A DNA stretch of 64,000 bases, from NCBI RefSeq assembly GCF_024124825.1, contig NZ_JAMXSS010000002.1, positions 806,001 to 870,000 on the forward strand, given 5' to 3'. Of the stretch, positions 1-8,337 are shown one piece after another. The notes below the pieces were generated by a model that made no database searches, had not been told where the DNA came from, and was given only the letters and a program-made list of their open reading frames with translations. This stretch comes from Arthrobacter sp. H16F315. GTDB lineage: Bacteria > Actinomycetota > Actinomycetes > Actinomycetales > Micrococcaceae. Each line of letters starts with the position of its first letter. Position 1 is the stretch's first letter. Position numbers and translations under genes: made by a program.

Positions 1-702
1 CTGGGCGGTCTTCGCTGCTTGTTGGGTTGCCTGGACGTCCCGGTCCAGCTCGCGGTCGAGCCGCAAGAGACGGAACCCGTGGATCAGGAAGGCGATCCCG
101 GCGGACGGGATAGCCCAGATGGCCAACTCAAGCGGCTCCAGGTGGAGCCCGTATGTCGCGTCCACGAAGGTGGTGATCAGCAGGATCGAGCCTACTGCGA
201 CAAAAATGTCCTCGCCGAAGAAGACGCCGACATTGTCTGCGGCAGCGGAGTGGCCCTTGATTTTTTCCCGTACCTTCTCCGGAACCTCGCCGTACCGCCG
301 CAGCGCGGCGCCTTCTGCCATCGGGAAGACCAATGGCCGCACCGTCTGCGCATGGCCGCCGATGCCGGTCAGGCCGAGGGCAGCCGTGGCTTGGCGGACC
401 AGGAGGTACCCCAAAAGGACACGCCCGGCCGTGAGCTTGGCGAGCTTGGAAATCAAAATCTTCGCCTGCTCCTGGAGGCCAAACCGTTCGATGATGCCGA
501 TGACGGGAAGGACCACAACAAAAATCGTGACCGACCTGCTGCTGGCGAAGCCGGAACCGAAGGCGTCGAGGATTTGTAGCGGCGTCAGTCCGCCAAGAAG
601 GGCCGTGATGATGCCTGAGGCGGTAACAACAATCAGTGGGTTCATTCGGATGGCAAAGCCGACGATGACCAGCAAAACTCCGAATAGTACGAGCATATCC
701 AT
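1..702 (-). CDS. DUF969 family permease subunit (putative 5-oxoproline transporter), 3' end outside window
   Basis: Integral membrane protein of the DUF969 family, which normally works with a DUF979 partner and is annotated as a 5-oxoproline (pyroglutamate) transporter subunit. About 234 codons are visible; the C-terminus and any DUF979 gene lie beyond base 1. Family hallmarks seen: an N-terminal hydrophobic helix, 'GGLTPLQILDAFGSGF' followed by 'RSVTIF', 'GLTGIGGHAQTVRPL' and 'GVFFGEDIFVAVGSILL'. The start is either base 702 or the in-frame ATG at 696, which is better spaced from a G-rich Shine-Dalgarno at 706-711. It lies 165 bp downstream of a GntR/FCD regulator on the same strand, and a palindrome at 833-843 sits in the gap. 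Family call is solid; the substrate is from family annotation plus the pxp genes elsewhere in the window. Confidence 0.82.
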   Translation of the reverse strand, partial: MDMLVLFGVLLVIVGFAIRMNPLIVVTASGIITALLGGLTPLQILDAFGSGFASSRSVTIFVVVLPVIGIIERFGLQEQAKILISKLAKLTAGRVLLGYLLVRQATAALGLTGIGGHAQTVRPLVFPMAEGAALRRYGEVPEKVREKIKGHSAAADNVGVFFGEDIFVAVGSILLITTFVDATYGLHLEPLELAIWAIPSAGIAFLIHGFRLLRLDRELDRDVQATQQAAKTAQ

Positions 703-832
703 CCACCCCCCGCATGGATCAGGTCCGCTCTGCGGACGCGAGTAGTTATCGTGGCATGGCCGAGCAGGCCCGTGCCGTGAAGGTGGTCCCCCGCAAAGTG
801 ATGCCCATCACCGTGATCCACAGCCTAGGGAT

Positions 833-843
833 TTGTTGAACAA
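833..843. promoter_or_regulatory. Candidate GntR/FCD operator upstream of the DUF969 permease gene
   Basis: Perfect odd palindrome TTGTTGAACAA in the gap between the GntR gene and the DUF969 gene. The short AT-rich TTGTT-N-AACAA form resembles sites of FadR/FCD-type regulators. The same 11-mer on the opposite strand is the core of a 17-bp palindrome upstream of pxpA (44419-44435), which suggests one regulator acting on both. Function is inferred. Confidence 0.5.
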
Positions 844-867
844 TGCGCAAGGCGCCGCCGCGTCCGG

Positions 868-1545
868 CTAATCGGTCATGGCCTCGAGTAATTGAGCCTC
901 GGCCCGGTCAAGATAGTGGCGCACGAATTCCGCGGCAGCGGCATTGTCCCCGGCGGCCATCAACTCAATCACGTGCGCGTTGTCCGCCACGTAGGACTCG
1001 TGGAATGCCGGATCGGATCCCATCGAGTGGAACACCAGCCGCATTTCCGCCAAGACCTGCTCCATCAACGAATCAAGCCGCTCACTTGCCGCCCGCGCAA
1101 CCAGGGCCCGGTGGAATTCCTGATTGGCTGCCGCCATCCCGTTGACATCCCCGCTGGAACGGGCCAGCTGGGCCGCGGCGACAATTACCCGCAACTCGTC
1201 CAGCGGCGCTGGTTCCTGCCACAGCACGGCTGCAGGTTCAATAAAGCGTCGCACACGGTAAATTTCACGAACGTCTGCCGCGGACGGTCTCGCGACAAAA
1301 ACTCCGCGGTTGGGAATGCGGGTAATAATATGTTCGGCGTTCAGCGCGGTGAACGCCTCCCGGAGCGTGTTCCGGCTGACACCCAGGGCATCGCCCAGGG
1401 CTTCCTCGGATAACTTTGTGCCGGGCGCGAGCTCGCCGGCAGCTATCCGCTGACGCAGTTGGGCTGAGATCCACACACCGGTGTGGGAGTGGGTTGAGCC
1501 CTTCGCCAGCCGGCGAAGGGAATCCAGTACCGCTTCGAAAGTCAT
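868..1545 (-). CDS. GntR family transcriptional regulator (FadR/FCD subfamily)
   Basis: 225-aa DNA-binding regulator. An N-terminal winged helix-turn-helix ('KLSEEALGDALGVSRNTLRE', then 'NRGVFVARPS') is followed by an all-helical FCD ligand domain. The FCD histidines that usually bind metal are visible in 'EFHRALV', 'NAHVIELM' and 'FVRHYLDRA'. Start taken at MTFEAVLDSL; a longer frame upstream has no family similarity. It is followed on the same strand by the DUF969 permease gene and is divergent from the ABC exporter, so it probably controls the permease operon. FCD regulators usually respond to small carboxylates; 5-oxoproline as the ligand is inferred from the neighbour and from the palindrome shared with the pxpA promoter. 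Confidence 0.88.
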   Translation of the reverse strand: MTFEAVLDSLRRLAKGSTHSHTGVWISAQLRQRIAAGELAPGTKLSEEALGDALGVSRNTLREAFTALNAEHIITRIPNRGVFVARPSAADVREIYRVRRFIEPAAVLWQEPAPLDELRVIVAAAQLARSSGDVNGMAAANQEFHRALVARAASERLDSLMEQVLAEMRLVFHSMGSDPAFHESYVADNAHVIELMAAGDNAAAAEFVRHYLDRAEAQLLEAMTD

Positions 1546-1646
1546 GGCGCCAAGCCTAGTTGGCAGTCTGGGCACCGTTGGCACCGGCTGGCCCCGCGCC
1601 GAGTCGTGACCGCCCTGCCATAACGAATCCGGTTAGGGTGGTGTGC

Positions 1647-2578
1647 ATGACGTTGGGGGACGCGGCCACCGAGCCGCTGGTACACATCAAAGATTTTAGG
1701 ATGGATTTCGGGGACACTACGGTCATCAAAGACCTCTCCTTCGATGTCCGCGCCGGGGAAACTTTTGGTTTCCTGGGCAGCAACGGATCCGGTAAGACCA
1801 CCACCTTGCGGGCCCTGCTGGGGATTTACCAGCCGACGGCGGGGACGCTCCACATCGGTGGCAGGCCATTCACCCCCGAAGACGGGGCCCGGCTCGGTTA
1901 TCTGCCGGAAGAGCGCGGCCTGTACAAAAAGAGTCCGTCATGGACGTTATGGTCTACTTTGGCCAGCTCAAAGGCCTGGACAAAACGCACGCCAAGGCCT
2001 GGTCCCGGGAGTACCTGGACCGGGTTGAACTTGCCGACAAGGCCGGTATGCGGCTGGACAAGCTCTCTGGCGGCCAGCAGCAAAAAATCCAGCTCGGCGT
2101 GACGATCATGAACCAGCCCGAGCTGCTGATCCTGGACGAACCAACTAAGGGGTTTGACCCGGTAAACCGGAACCTGCTGATGGACATCATCGAGGAACAG
2201 AAGCTCGCCGGTGCGACGGTCATTATGGTGACCCACCAAATGGAAGAAGTCGAACGGCTATGCGAGCGGGTTATCCTGCTCAAGGACGGTACCGCACGCG
2301 CCTACGGCACCGTCGCGGAAGTTCAGGAAGAGTTCGGCGGGACCCATTACCGGCTGTCCTACGACGGCACCCTGCCGCCGTCGGCCCTGTTCGACGTCGT
2401 ATCCGACACCGGGTCCGACGCCGAACTCTCCCCCCGCCCCGGCGGCGACGAAGCCGCCGTGTTGCGCGAGCTGATCGGCCGGGGTGTGGCCGTGCGGTCC
2501 TTCACGACGGCGCGAACGTCCCTGGACGAAGTCTTCATTAAGGTCTACGGCGAGAACCACAACATGGCGGAGGCCTGA
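1647..2578 (+). CDS. ABC transporter ATP-binding protein (NatA-like), frameshifted
   Basis: ATPase subunit of an ABC-2 exporter, about 310 aa when one missing base is restored. The first frame carries Walker A ('GSNGSGKTTT', about residues 43-52) up to 'LPEERGLYKK'. The second carries 'DVMVYFGQLKGLD', the signature 'LSGGQQQKIQ', Walker B 'LLILDEPTKGFDP' and the H-loop 'VTHQ'. The break is near 1926-1933, where one G after the A5G run restores the expected 'YKKESVMDV'. The start at MTLGDAATEP overlaps no neighbour. It lies 5 bp before its permease gene, so the two are one operon. The C-terminal extension ending 'TSLDEVFIKVYGE' is typical of NatA-type subunits. Substrate unknown. Confidence 0.85.
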
Positions 2579-2583
2579 ACCCC

Positions 2584-3879
2584 ATGGCAGGACAATCCCC
2601 AAAGCAGCTAGCCACCCCGGCTCCGGTCAGCCCGAGACGGCCGTTCGCCCGGCACAACCTGGGCACCGTTGTCGGTTTCGAATTCAACCGCACCATGAAA
2701 AAGCGCGGCTTCTGGATCGCGACCCTGGCCATCCCGGTGGTGCTGGCAATCGTGTTCGCACTGGTCTACCTGAGCAATACCTCCACGGCCGCCAGCGAAG
2801 ACGCGCAGCGGAACGCCACCGTGGCCTTCACCTACACAGACGACTCCGGACTCATTGCCCCGGACATAGCCACCGCCATGGGGGGCAGGGCCGAGACGGA
2901 CCCGGACAAGGCCCTGCAAAACGTCAAGAGCGGGGTGTCAGAAGCGTACTTCGCCTACCCTGCGCAGCCGGCCACCGAGCCGGTAAAGGTCTATGGCACC
3001 GACCAGGGAATTTTCGAAAACGGTAAATACGACGCCGTTGCCAAACAGCTCCTGACCGCCTCGGCCCAGGGGGCAGTGGGCTCCCCGCAACTAACCGCCG
3101 CGGCCAGCGGCAATGTAAAAACCGAAACACAAACCTTCAAGAACGGCCAGCCAACCGGCGGCTTCGGCTCCGCGATCCCGCCGCTGATGTTCCTGCTGAT
3201 CTTTTACATCTCCATCATTCTGCTCTCCAACCAGATGCTCAACAGCACATTGGAAGAAAAGGAGAACCGGGTCACTGAGATGATCCTGACAACGCTGAAC
3301 CCCACCACCTTGATCATTGGCAAAGTCATGGCCCTGTTTATGGTGGGCCTGGTCCAGATTTTGGTCTTCCTTACTCCCATCGCCACCGGCTACCTCTTCT
3401 TCCGCGACAAACTTGCCCTCCCGGACCTGGATCTGTCCAGCATTTCATTTGAACCCGGGACCATTATTGTTGGCGCACTGCTCCTGGTGGGCGGCTTCAC
3501 TGTTTTTACCGGCGTCCTGGTCGCGATCGGCGCGATCATGCCTACCGCCAAGGATGCCGGCACCATCTTCGGGCCGCTTATGGCGCTGATTTTCATCCCG
3601 TTCTATGCGATCAGCCTGATCATCTCCGATCCGGGCGCGGTCATTGTGCAGATCTTCACCTACTTCCCGCTTTCAGCGCCGGTCACCGCCATGCTCCGCA
3701 ACGCCTTTGGCACCCTCAGCCCCGCAGAATCCGTGATCGTTATTGCCGAGCTCTATATCACCGGCTTCCTCATCCTCCGCCTTGCGGTCCACTTGTTCCG
3801 CTACGGCTCCATCCAGTACTCGGGCAAGCTCTCCATTGCAGGGACCTTCCGCAAACGCAGGGCATCCGTCGGAAAATGA
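2584..3879 (+). CDS. ABC-2 type permease (NatB-like)
   Basis: 431-aa membrane subunit of the exporter encoded with the preceding ATPase. One N-terminal helix ('FWIATLAIPVVLAIVFALV', about residues 43-61) is followed by a roughly 150-residue extracytoplasmic domain. A C-terminal bundle of five or six helices follows, containing 'NSTLEEKENRVTEMILTTLN', the sequence that typifies NatB/YhaP-type ABC-2 permeases. Role: efflux of an unidentified ion or small molecule (NatAB exports sodium in Bacillus). The gene appears intact although its ATPase partner is frameshifted. Confidence 0.88.
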   Translation: MAGQSPKQLATPAPVSPRRPFARHNLGTVVGFEFNRTMKKRGFWIATLAIPVVLAIVFALVYLSNTSTAASEDAQRNATVAFTYTDDSGLIAPDIATAMGGRAETDPDKALQNVKSGVSEAYFAYPAQPATEPVKVYGTDQGIFENGKYDAVAKQLLTASAQGAVGSPQLTAAASGNVKTETQTFKNGQPTGGFGSAIPPLMFLLIFYISIILLSNQMLNSTLEEKENRVTEMILTTLNPTTLIIGKVMALFMVGLVQILVFLTPIATGYLFFRDKLALPDLDLSSISFEPGTIIVGALLLVGGFTVFTGVLVAIGAIMPTAKDAGTIFGPLMALIFIPFYAISLIISDPGAVIVQIFTYFPLSAPVTAMLRNAFGTLSPAESVIVIAELYITGFLILRLAVHLFRYGSIQYSGKLSIAGTFRKRRASVGK

Positions 3880-3895
3880 CTCCGACCCGTCGGAG
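3880..3895. terminator. Possible weak terminator hairpin after the ABC permease gene
   Basis: Inverted repeat CTCCGAC-CC-GTCGGAG directly after the stop codon. The loop is very short and no clear T-run follows, so a termination role is uncertain. Confidence 0.25.
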
Positions 3896-3960
3896 GGCCG
3901 ATTGTTATGCCACCGGGGCCCGTCCGGCACGCGAGGAAACAGGTTTCGCGAGCTGCGCCG

Positions 3961-4545
3961 CTAGGCGGGTTCGAGCTGCGTCCTGAGCCGGTTCAGGCCG
4001 TCCCTGATCCTGGACTTGATGGTGGAAAGGGGCACCTTCAGCTCCTCAGCGATTTCCCGGTAGCTGAGCGCTCCGAAGTAGGCGAGGACGATCGATTCGC
4101 GCTGAAGGGCTGAGAGGCAGGCCAGCGACGCGATGAGGAACCGGGCGTCCATCTTCGCCGTCACAGCCTCAAGGACCACGTCGTAGGCGCCGGGCGCACT
4201 CGTGGCCCAGCGGTGATCGCGGTTCCGGCTGCTTTGACTGGACCGGACCTTGTCGACGGCCCGCCGGTGCGCAATGGTCATCAGCCACGCTGTCGGGGTC
4301 CCCATGGCCGGTTGGTACTTCGCCGCGTCCTGCCAGACCACAAGGAACACCTCCTGGACTACCTCTTCGCTGAGCTCATGGTCAACGACAACCCGCTGCA
4401 CCAGTCCCGAGACCTTGCGGGCGGTTTGCCCGTAGAACTCACTGAATGCCCGGTGGTCGCCCTGGGCCGTGCGCAGGAGCAGACCGACAAGGAAGTCCCG
4501 GGCCTGTTCGGGCCTCGGAGATACATCCTGCTCTAAAAGATTCAT
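3961..4545 (-). CDS. sigK: ECF RNA polymerase sigma factor, SigK-like
   Basis: 194-aa extracytoplasmic-function sigma factor. Region 2 ('AFSEFYGQTARKVSGLVQRV', 'EEVVQEVFLVVWQDAAKY', 'AWLMTIAHRRAVDKVR') and region 4 ('LSYREIAEELKVPLSTIKSR') are complete and follow the mycobacterial SigK pattern closely. Start MNLLEQDVS is preceded by a GAAGG Shine-Dalgarno; a longer upstream frame is rejected. In mycobacteria sigK is usually next to its anti-sigma gene rskA, but no such gene lies beside this one (only 81 bp separate it from the convergent ABC permease). It is divergent from a TetR gene. SigK-type promoter sequences occur upstream of the two lipoprotein genes at 18050 and 25498. Family strong; exact orthology likely. 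Confidence 0.85.
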   Translation of the reverse strand: MNLLEQDVSPRPEQARDFLVGLLLRTAQGDHRAFSEFYGQTARKVSGLVQRVVVDHELSEEVVQEVFLVVWQDAAKYQPAMGTPTAWLMTIAHRRAVDKVRSSQSSRNRDHRWATSAPGAYDVVLEAVTAKMDARFLIASLACLSALQRESIVLAYFGALSYREIAEELKVPLSTIKSRIRDGLNRLRTQLEPA

Positions 4546-4648
4546 GGCGCCTTCAGGTATCGGCCCGGCAACGACGAGCGGGATGAGGGGTACGCGCAGA
4601 CCGCTGGCCATAACGCCTGCTCTCGGCACTGACAGTCACAACAAGCGT

Positions 4649-4668
4649 GGTCCGGAGCGCTCCGGACC
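4649..4668. promoter_or_regulatory. 20-bp perfect palindrome in the sigK/tetR divergent promoter region
   Basis: GGTCCGGAGC followed by its exact reverse complement, with no spacer. It lies 7 bp from the first GAACG-type box. No T-run follows, so an operator or a chance palindrome is more likely than a terminator. Confidence 0.4.
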
Positions 4669-4674
4669 GATGAA

Positions 4675-4686
4675 GAACGCTCGTTC
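4675..4686. promoter_or_regulatory. TetR-type operator half-pair, copy 1
   Basis: GAACGCTCGTTC, a palindrome of the GAACG-NN-CGTTC form common at TetR/AcrR operators. A second near-identical copy begins 36 bp downstream, and the tetR gene starts at 4758. Probably autoregulatory and possibly also controlling the divergent sigK gene. Confidence 0.6.
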
Positions 4687-4710
4687 TCACGTCATAGGGT
4701 TTACCATAGA

Positions 4711-4722
4711 GAACGATCGTTA
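4711..4722. promoter_or_regulatory. TetR-type operator half-pair, copy 2
   Basis: GAACGATCGTTA, matching copy 1 except at the centre and last base. It lies 35 bp before the tetR start codon, where it would block that promoter when bound. Confidence 0.6.
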
Positions 4723-4757
4723 TCTAGGCAAGCGGCGCGCCCGAGGAGGTAGTTGCG

Positions 4758-5372
4758 ATGACCACAACAGAACACGGGCGGCCCGCCCAGCGGGCTGCGG
4801 AACGACCGGACGATGACGCATCCCGGGAGAAAATCATTGCTGCGGCCGAACAGCTTTTTTATGCCCGCGGTTTCACAGCAGTGGGGATGGATGAACTCCG
4901 GGCCGAATCGGGAATACCCCTCAAACGCCTTTACCGCCTATTTCCGTCCAAAGAGGCCATCGTGGAGGAAGTCCTTTTCGTGTGGCAGGGTATGTGGACT
5001 TCCGGTCTAACCGGGCAGGTTGAATCAACCCAGGTGCCACGCGAGCGGCTGCTCGCCGTCTACGACTTCCTGGCCGGCTGGTTCACTTCCGAGGGATTCC
5101 GGGGGTGCGCGTTCATCAACTCCTTCGGGGAAGTGGGCGGCGCTTCCGGAAATATCACCAGCATCATCAGGAATCAGAAGAAGCATTTCCAGGACTACTT
5201 GGCTGAACTGGCGGACGACCTCGGCGCCCCCGCATCGCTGGCTCCGCAGCTTGCAATCCTTGCCGAAGGGGCCATCACCACTGCGGCAATAGCCGCCAGC
5301 GCCGAGCCCGCGCGCCAGGCCCGGGCGGCGGCGGAGATCCTGATCGACGTTGCGCTGCAGGACACCCCCTAG
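4758..5372 (+). CDS. TetR/AcrR family transcriptional regulator
   Basis: 204-aa repressor-type protein. The N-terminal HTH is at about residues 22-68 ('IIAAAEQLFYARGFTAVGMD', 'GIPLKRLYRLFPSKEAIVEE'), followed by a helical ligand domain with 'FRGCAFINSFGEVG'. A good AGGAGG Shine-Dalgarno precedes the ATG. Two GAACG-NN-CGTT boxes lie upstream, so autoregulation is likely. No gene follows on the same strand for over 600 bp, so its target is either itself, the divergent sigK gene or a distant gene. Ligand unknown. Confidence 0.88.
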   Translation: MTTTEHGRPAQRAAERPDDDASREKIIAAAEQLFYARGFTAVGMDELRAESGIPLKRLYRLFPSKEAIVEEVLFVWQGMWTSGLTGQVESTQVPRERLLAVYDFLAGWFTSEGFRGCAFINSFGEVGGASGNITSIIRNQKKHFQDYLAELADDLGAPASLAPQLAILAEGAITTAAIAASAEPARQARAAAEILIDVALQDTP

Positions 5373-5931
5373 ATCGTGGACCCCGGCCCCTGTTTCCAGA
5401 AACCTGCAGGGAGGACCACCACCGGACGCGCATGCCAAATCGAAATGGTTTAATCCTTGCCGGAGCATCGACGGCCACACGGCCTTGATGGCCCGGCCGC
5501 GGGCAGCGGACGTCGCCGGCGTTAGCGCAGGATTAATCCCGCCAGGGAAAACGCTGGCCCGGCGGGCCTGGCATTTTGGTGCCCCGCTCCGAACGACGAG
5601 CCGGTAAAGGAACGACGAGCCGGTAAAGGTCCCGTTCAAACGGTTCCGACAGACCCATGACTTCGGCTCGGATTCGGCGGGGACCATCACGGTTGACGCT
5701 ACTGAGTTTGCGGCTCCGCTCGCGGGGCTGATCACCAATGCCTGCAGAGCTTGCCCATCCGATGACTGAACCGGCGCGCGTCCCCTGGCCGGCATCCCAC
5801 CAAGCGGGGGCGTGCGGATCCCTCCAGGGCGCATCCGCGGTCAGCCTGCGGCCCGGCACACCCACCCCGCACCTCGGCCGCCGTCAACTCGCTGGCCTAA
5901 CGACCTGATATAAATTGTTCCCTTTGGTCTC
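5373..5931. other. Non-coding stretch of about 560 bp, no supported gene
   Basis: No reading frame here has recognisable protein similarity or a Shine-Dalgarno. Several frames run through because of high GC. It contains a 19-bp tandem duplication (5591-5628). A short plus-strand frame around 5629-5769 is the only stretch with protein-like composition and may be a gene remnant; I cannot identify it. Confidence 0.5.
5591..5628. repeat. 19-bp perfect tandem duplication
   Basis: The unit GAACGACGAGCCGGTAAAG occurs twice back to back (5591-5609, 5610-5628) in the non-coding stretch before the galactoside operon. It is consistent with a recent slippage duplication in sequence under little constraint. 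Confidence 0.85.
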
Positions 5932-5959
5932 TTGACGTTACTTATTGTGCGTTTATGAT
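5932..5959 (+). promoter_or_regulatory. Sigma-70-type promoter of the galactoside operon
   Basis: -35 TTGACG (5932-5937) and -10 TATGAT (5954-5959) with a 16-bp spacer, about 50 bp before the substrate-binding-protein gene. Transcription would start near 5966, just before a TGTGA-N6-TCACA site. Confidence 0.75.
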
Positions 5960-5968
5960 AGATAGTGA

Positions 5969-5984
5969 TGTGAGTTACTTCACA
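5969..5984. promoter_or_regulatory. CRP/GlxR-type binding site at the galactoside promoter
   Basis: TGTGA-GTTACT-TCACA is an exact match to the CRP/GlxR consensus TGTGA-N6-TCACA. It lies at or just downstream of the predicted transcription start, a position that favours repression or road-blocking rather than classical activation. The operon's own DeoR regulator may bind elsewhere or here. Confidence 0.6.
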
Positions 5985-6012
5985 CGCCAGCCGTTATTTC
6001 AAAGGAGAAATC

Positions 6013-7335
6013 ATGACCATGCATGAAGACGCACTGCGCCGGGCTTCCAGCCACGGCGGCTGGGACCGGCGGACTTTGCTGAAGACATTCGGCGCCGGAG
6101 CAGTCGCCATGGCCGGAATTCCCCTGCTCACAGCCTGCACCGGAGGCAGCGCCCCCGCCGGCGGCAGCAGCGGCAGCTCCTCGCTCTCCTTTGGCTCGGG
6201 CTCCTCGGACGAAGTGCCCAAGGCCGCCTATAAGGCAGTTACGGATGCGTTTACAAAAAAGTCCGGCGTTACCGTCAACACCAACGTTGTTCCGCACAAC
6301 GATTTCCAGAACAAGATCAACACCTACCTGCAGGGAAGCCCCGACGACGCCTTTACCTGGTTCGCAGGCTACCGGATGCAGTACTACGCGGATAAAGGCC
6401 TGCTCGCGCCAATCGACGACGTCTGGGAGAAGGTCGGAGCCAACTACTCCGACGCCATGAAAAAGGCGTCCACCGGCAGCGACGGCAAGATGTACTTCAT
6501 CCCGAACTACAACTATCCCTGGGGATTCTTCTACCGCAAGAGCCTCTGGACCGAGAAGGGCTACGAAGTCCCCGAAACGTTCGACCAGCTGACAGCGCTG
6601 GCGAAAAAGATGCAAGGCGACGGGCTGATCCCGATCGAATTTGCAGACAAAGACGGCTGGCCCGCCATGGGCACCTTCGACTACATGAACATGCGCCTCA
6701 ACGGCTACCAGTTCCACATGGACCTCACAGCCCACAAGGAATCCTGGGACCAGAAGAAGGTCAGCGACGTTTTTGACACCTGGAAGGCCCTGTTGCCGTA
6801 CCAGAACCCCAACGCCCTGGGCATGACCTGGCAGGACTCGGCCAAGAACCTCGCCGACAAGAAGTCCGGCATGTACCTGCTTGGCTCCTTCCTGACCCAG
6901 CAGTACACGGACAAGGCAGTCGCTGACGACATCGACTTTTTCCAGTTCCCGGAAATCGCCATGGAAGGCCGCGACGCCGTCGAAGCCCCCATCGATGGCC
7001 TCCTGCTGTCCAAGAAGGGCGGCCAGAACCAGTCGGCTCGGGACTTCATGGCCTACCTCGGCACGCCGGAGGGACAAGACGTTTACGCCTCGGTCGACTC
7101 TGCCAACATCGCCGCCGCCAAGGGCACTGACACGTCCAAGTTCTCGCCGCTGAACAAAAAAATGGCCGATGTGATCACCAACGCCAAGAGCATCAGCCAG
7201 TTCTTCGACCGCGATGCCCTCCCGGCCATGGCCAACAACGTGATGATCCCGGCCCTGCAGTCCTTTATCAAGGACGGCGCCGTCGACGTCAAGAACCTGG
7301 AAGCCCAGGCCAAAGCACTGTACGCCGCCCAGTAG
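6013..7335 (+). CDS. Galactoside ABC transporter substrate-binding lipoprotein
   Basis: 440-aa solute-binding protein (family 1, CUT1 type) that captures sugar outside the membrane and delivers it to the two permeases encoded next. It has a Tat-like motif 'RRTLLK' (19-24), a hydrophobic stretch and a lipobox ending in Cys42 ('LLTAC'), so it should be a membrane-anchored lipoprotein. An AAAGGAGA Shine-Dalgarno precedes the ATG. It is the first gene of the galactoside operon behind the 5932-5959 promoter. Substrate is inferred from the adjacent GH42, GH36 and galKT genes: probably an alpha- or beta-galactoside such as lactose, melibiose, raffinose or galactooligosaccharides. Confidence 0.88.
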   Translation: MTMHEDALRRASSHGGWDRRTLLKTFGAGAVAMAGIPLLTACTGGSAPAGGSSGSSSLSFGSGSSDEVPKAAYKAVTDAFTKKSGVTVNTNVVPHNDFQNKINTYLQGSPDDAFTWFAGYRMQYYADKGLLAPIDDVWEKVGANYSDAMKKASTGSDGKMYFIPNYNYPWGFFYRKSLWTEKGYEVPETFDQLTALAKKMQGDGLIPIEFADKDGWPAMGTFDYMNMRLNGYQFHMDLTAHKESWDQKKVSDVFDTWKALLPYQNPNALGMTWQDSAKNLADKKSGMYLLGSFLTQQYTDKAVADDIDFFQFPEIAMEGRDAVEAPIDGLLLSKKGGQNQSARDFMAYLGTPEGQDVYASVDSANIAAAKGTDTSKFSPLNKKMADVITNAKSISQFFDRDALPAMANNVMIPALQSFIKDGAVDVKNLEAQAKALYAAQ

Positions 7336-7383
7336 CCGCCGAACGAAGACACCCCCAACGAGCCAGATCGAGGAATCGTCTTA

Positions 7384-8337
7384 GTGAGTACATCAACCAA
7401 CACAAGCCCCGCCCCGGTGCGGCGCTCCGGCGCTGCCCCGGTGCGGCGGGTCCGCCGGCTGTCCCGCAGCGACAAGTGGGTCCTGGCCTTTATGGTGGGC
7501 CTGCCGACCCTGATTCAGCTGGTCCTTGTCTGGATTCCAACGTTTCTCTCCGCCGCGTTGTCCTTCACCCGATGGAACGGCCTGACCCTGGCGGACATCA
7601 AACCCGCCGGGGTGGACAACTACGAATTCATCGCCCAGAACTACCCGCCGTTCTGGCCCGCGGTGCAGCACAATGTGCTGTGGCTGATCTTTCTGGCGCT
7701 GATCGCCACACCACTGGGGCTGCTGCTCGCCATCCTGCTGGACCAGAACATCCGCGGCACCAAGATCTACCAGAGCATCTTCTTCACTCCCGTGATGCTC
7801 TCGCTGGCACTGATCGGCGTCATCTGGCAGTTGTTCTACAACCGGGACACCGGCCTGTTGAACTTCCTGCTCGGAACCGCAGGAACCCCGCAGGCAGTCG
7901 ACTGGTTCGGCGACTCGAGCGTCAACATCTGGGCTGCCCTGGTGGCCGCCACCTGGCGGCACGCCGGTTACGTGATGATCCTGTACTTGGCAGGGCTCAA
8001 GGGCGTTGACCCCACCCTGCGTGAGGCCGCCCAGATCGACGGCGCCAACGCCGTACAGACCTTTTTCCGGGTAATCTTCCCGGCCATGCGCCCGGTCAAC
8101 GTCATCATCATCGTCATTACAGTCATCGAGTCCCTGCGGGCCTTCGACATCGTCTACGTCATCAACCGCGGCACCAACGGCCTGGAGCTGATCAGCGCCC
8201 TCGTGGTCCAGAACCTCGTCGGCGAAGGCCAAGTGATCGGCGTCGGCTCCGCCCTGGCAGTCATCTTGCTGGTTATCTCGCTGGTTCCCATCACGTTCTA
8301 CCTCTCCCGCGCATTCGGAAAGGACAAAGAGGCATGA
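7384..8337 (+). CDS. Sugar ABC transporter permease (MalF/UgpA type)
   Basis: 317-aa inner-membrane permease with six predicted helices. The cytoplasmic EAA loop 'LREAAQIDGANAVQTFF' is the contact for the ATPase. The N-terminal tail contains a short duplicated segment ('APVRRSGAAPVRRVRR'). Its stop codon overlaps the next permease start by 4 nt (ATGA). No ATPase gene lies in the operon, which is usual for actinobacterial CUT1 systems served by a shared MsiK-type ATPase. Confidence 0.9.
   Translation: MSTSTNTSPAPVRRSGAAPVRRVRRLSRSDKWVLAFMVGLPTLIQLVLVWIPTFLSAALSFTRWNGLTLADIKPAGVDNYEFIAQNYPPFWPAVQHNVLWLIFLALIATPLGLLLAILLDQNIRGTKIYQSIFFTPVMLSLALIGVIWQLFYNRDTGLLNFLLGTAGTPQAVDWFGDSSVNIWAALVAATWRHAGYVMILYLAGLKGVDPTLREAAQIDGANAVQTFFRVIFPAMRPVNVIIIVITVIESLRAFDIVYVINRGTNGLELISALVVQNLVGEGQVIGVGSALAVILLVISLVPITFYLSRAFGKDKEA

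Noticed and set aside
5025..5834. Minus-strand frame overlapping tetR and the following gap
   Set aside because: It overlaps the TetR coding sequence, has no Shine-Dalgarno and no recognisable motif.
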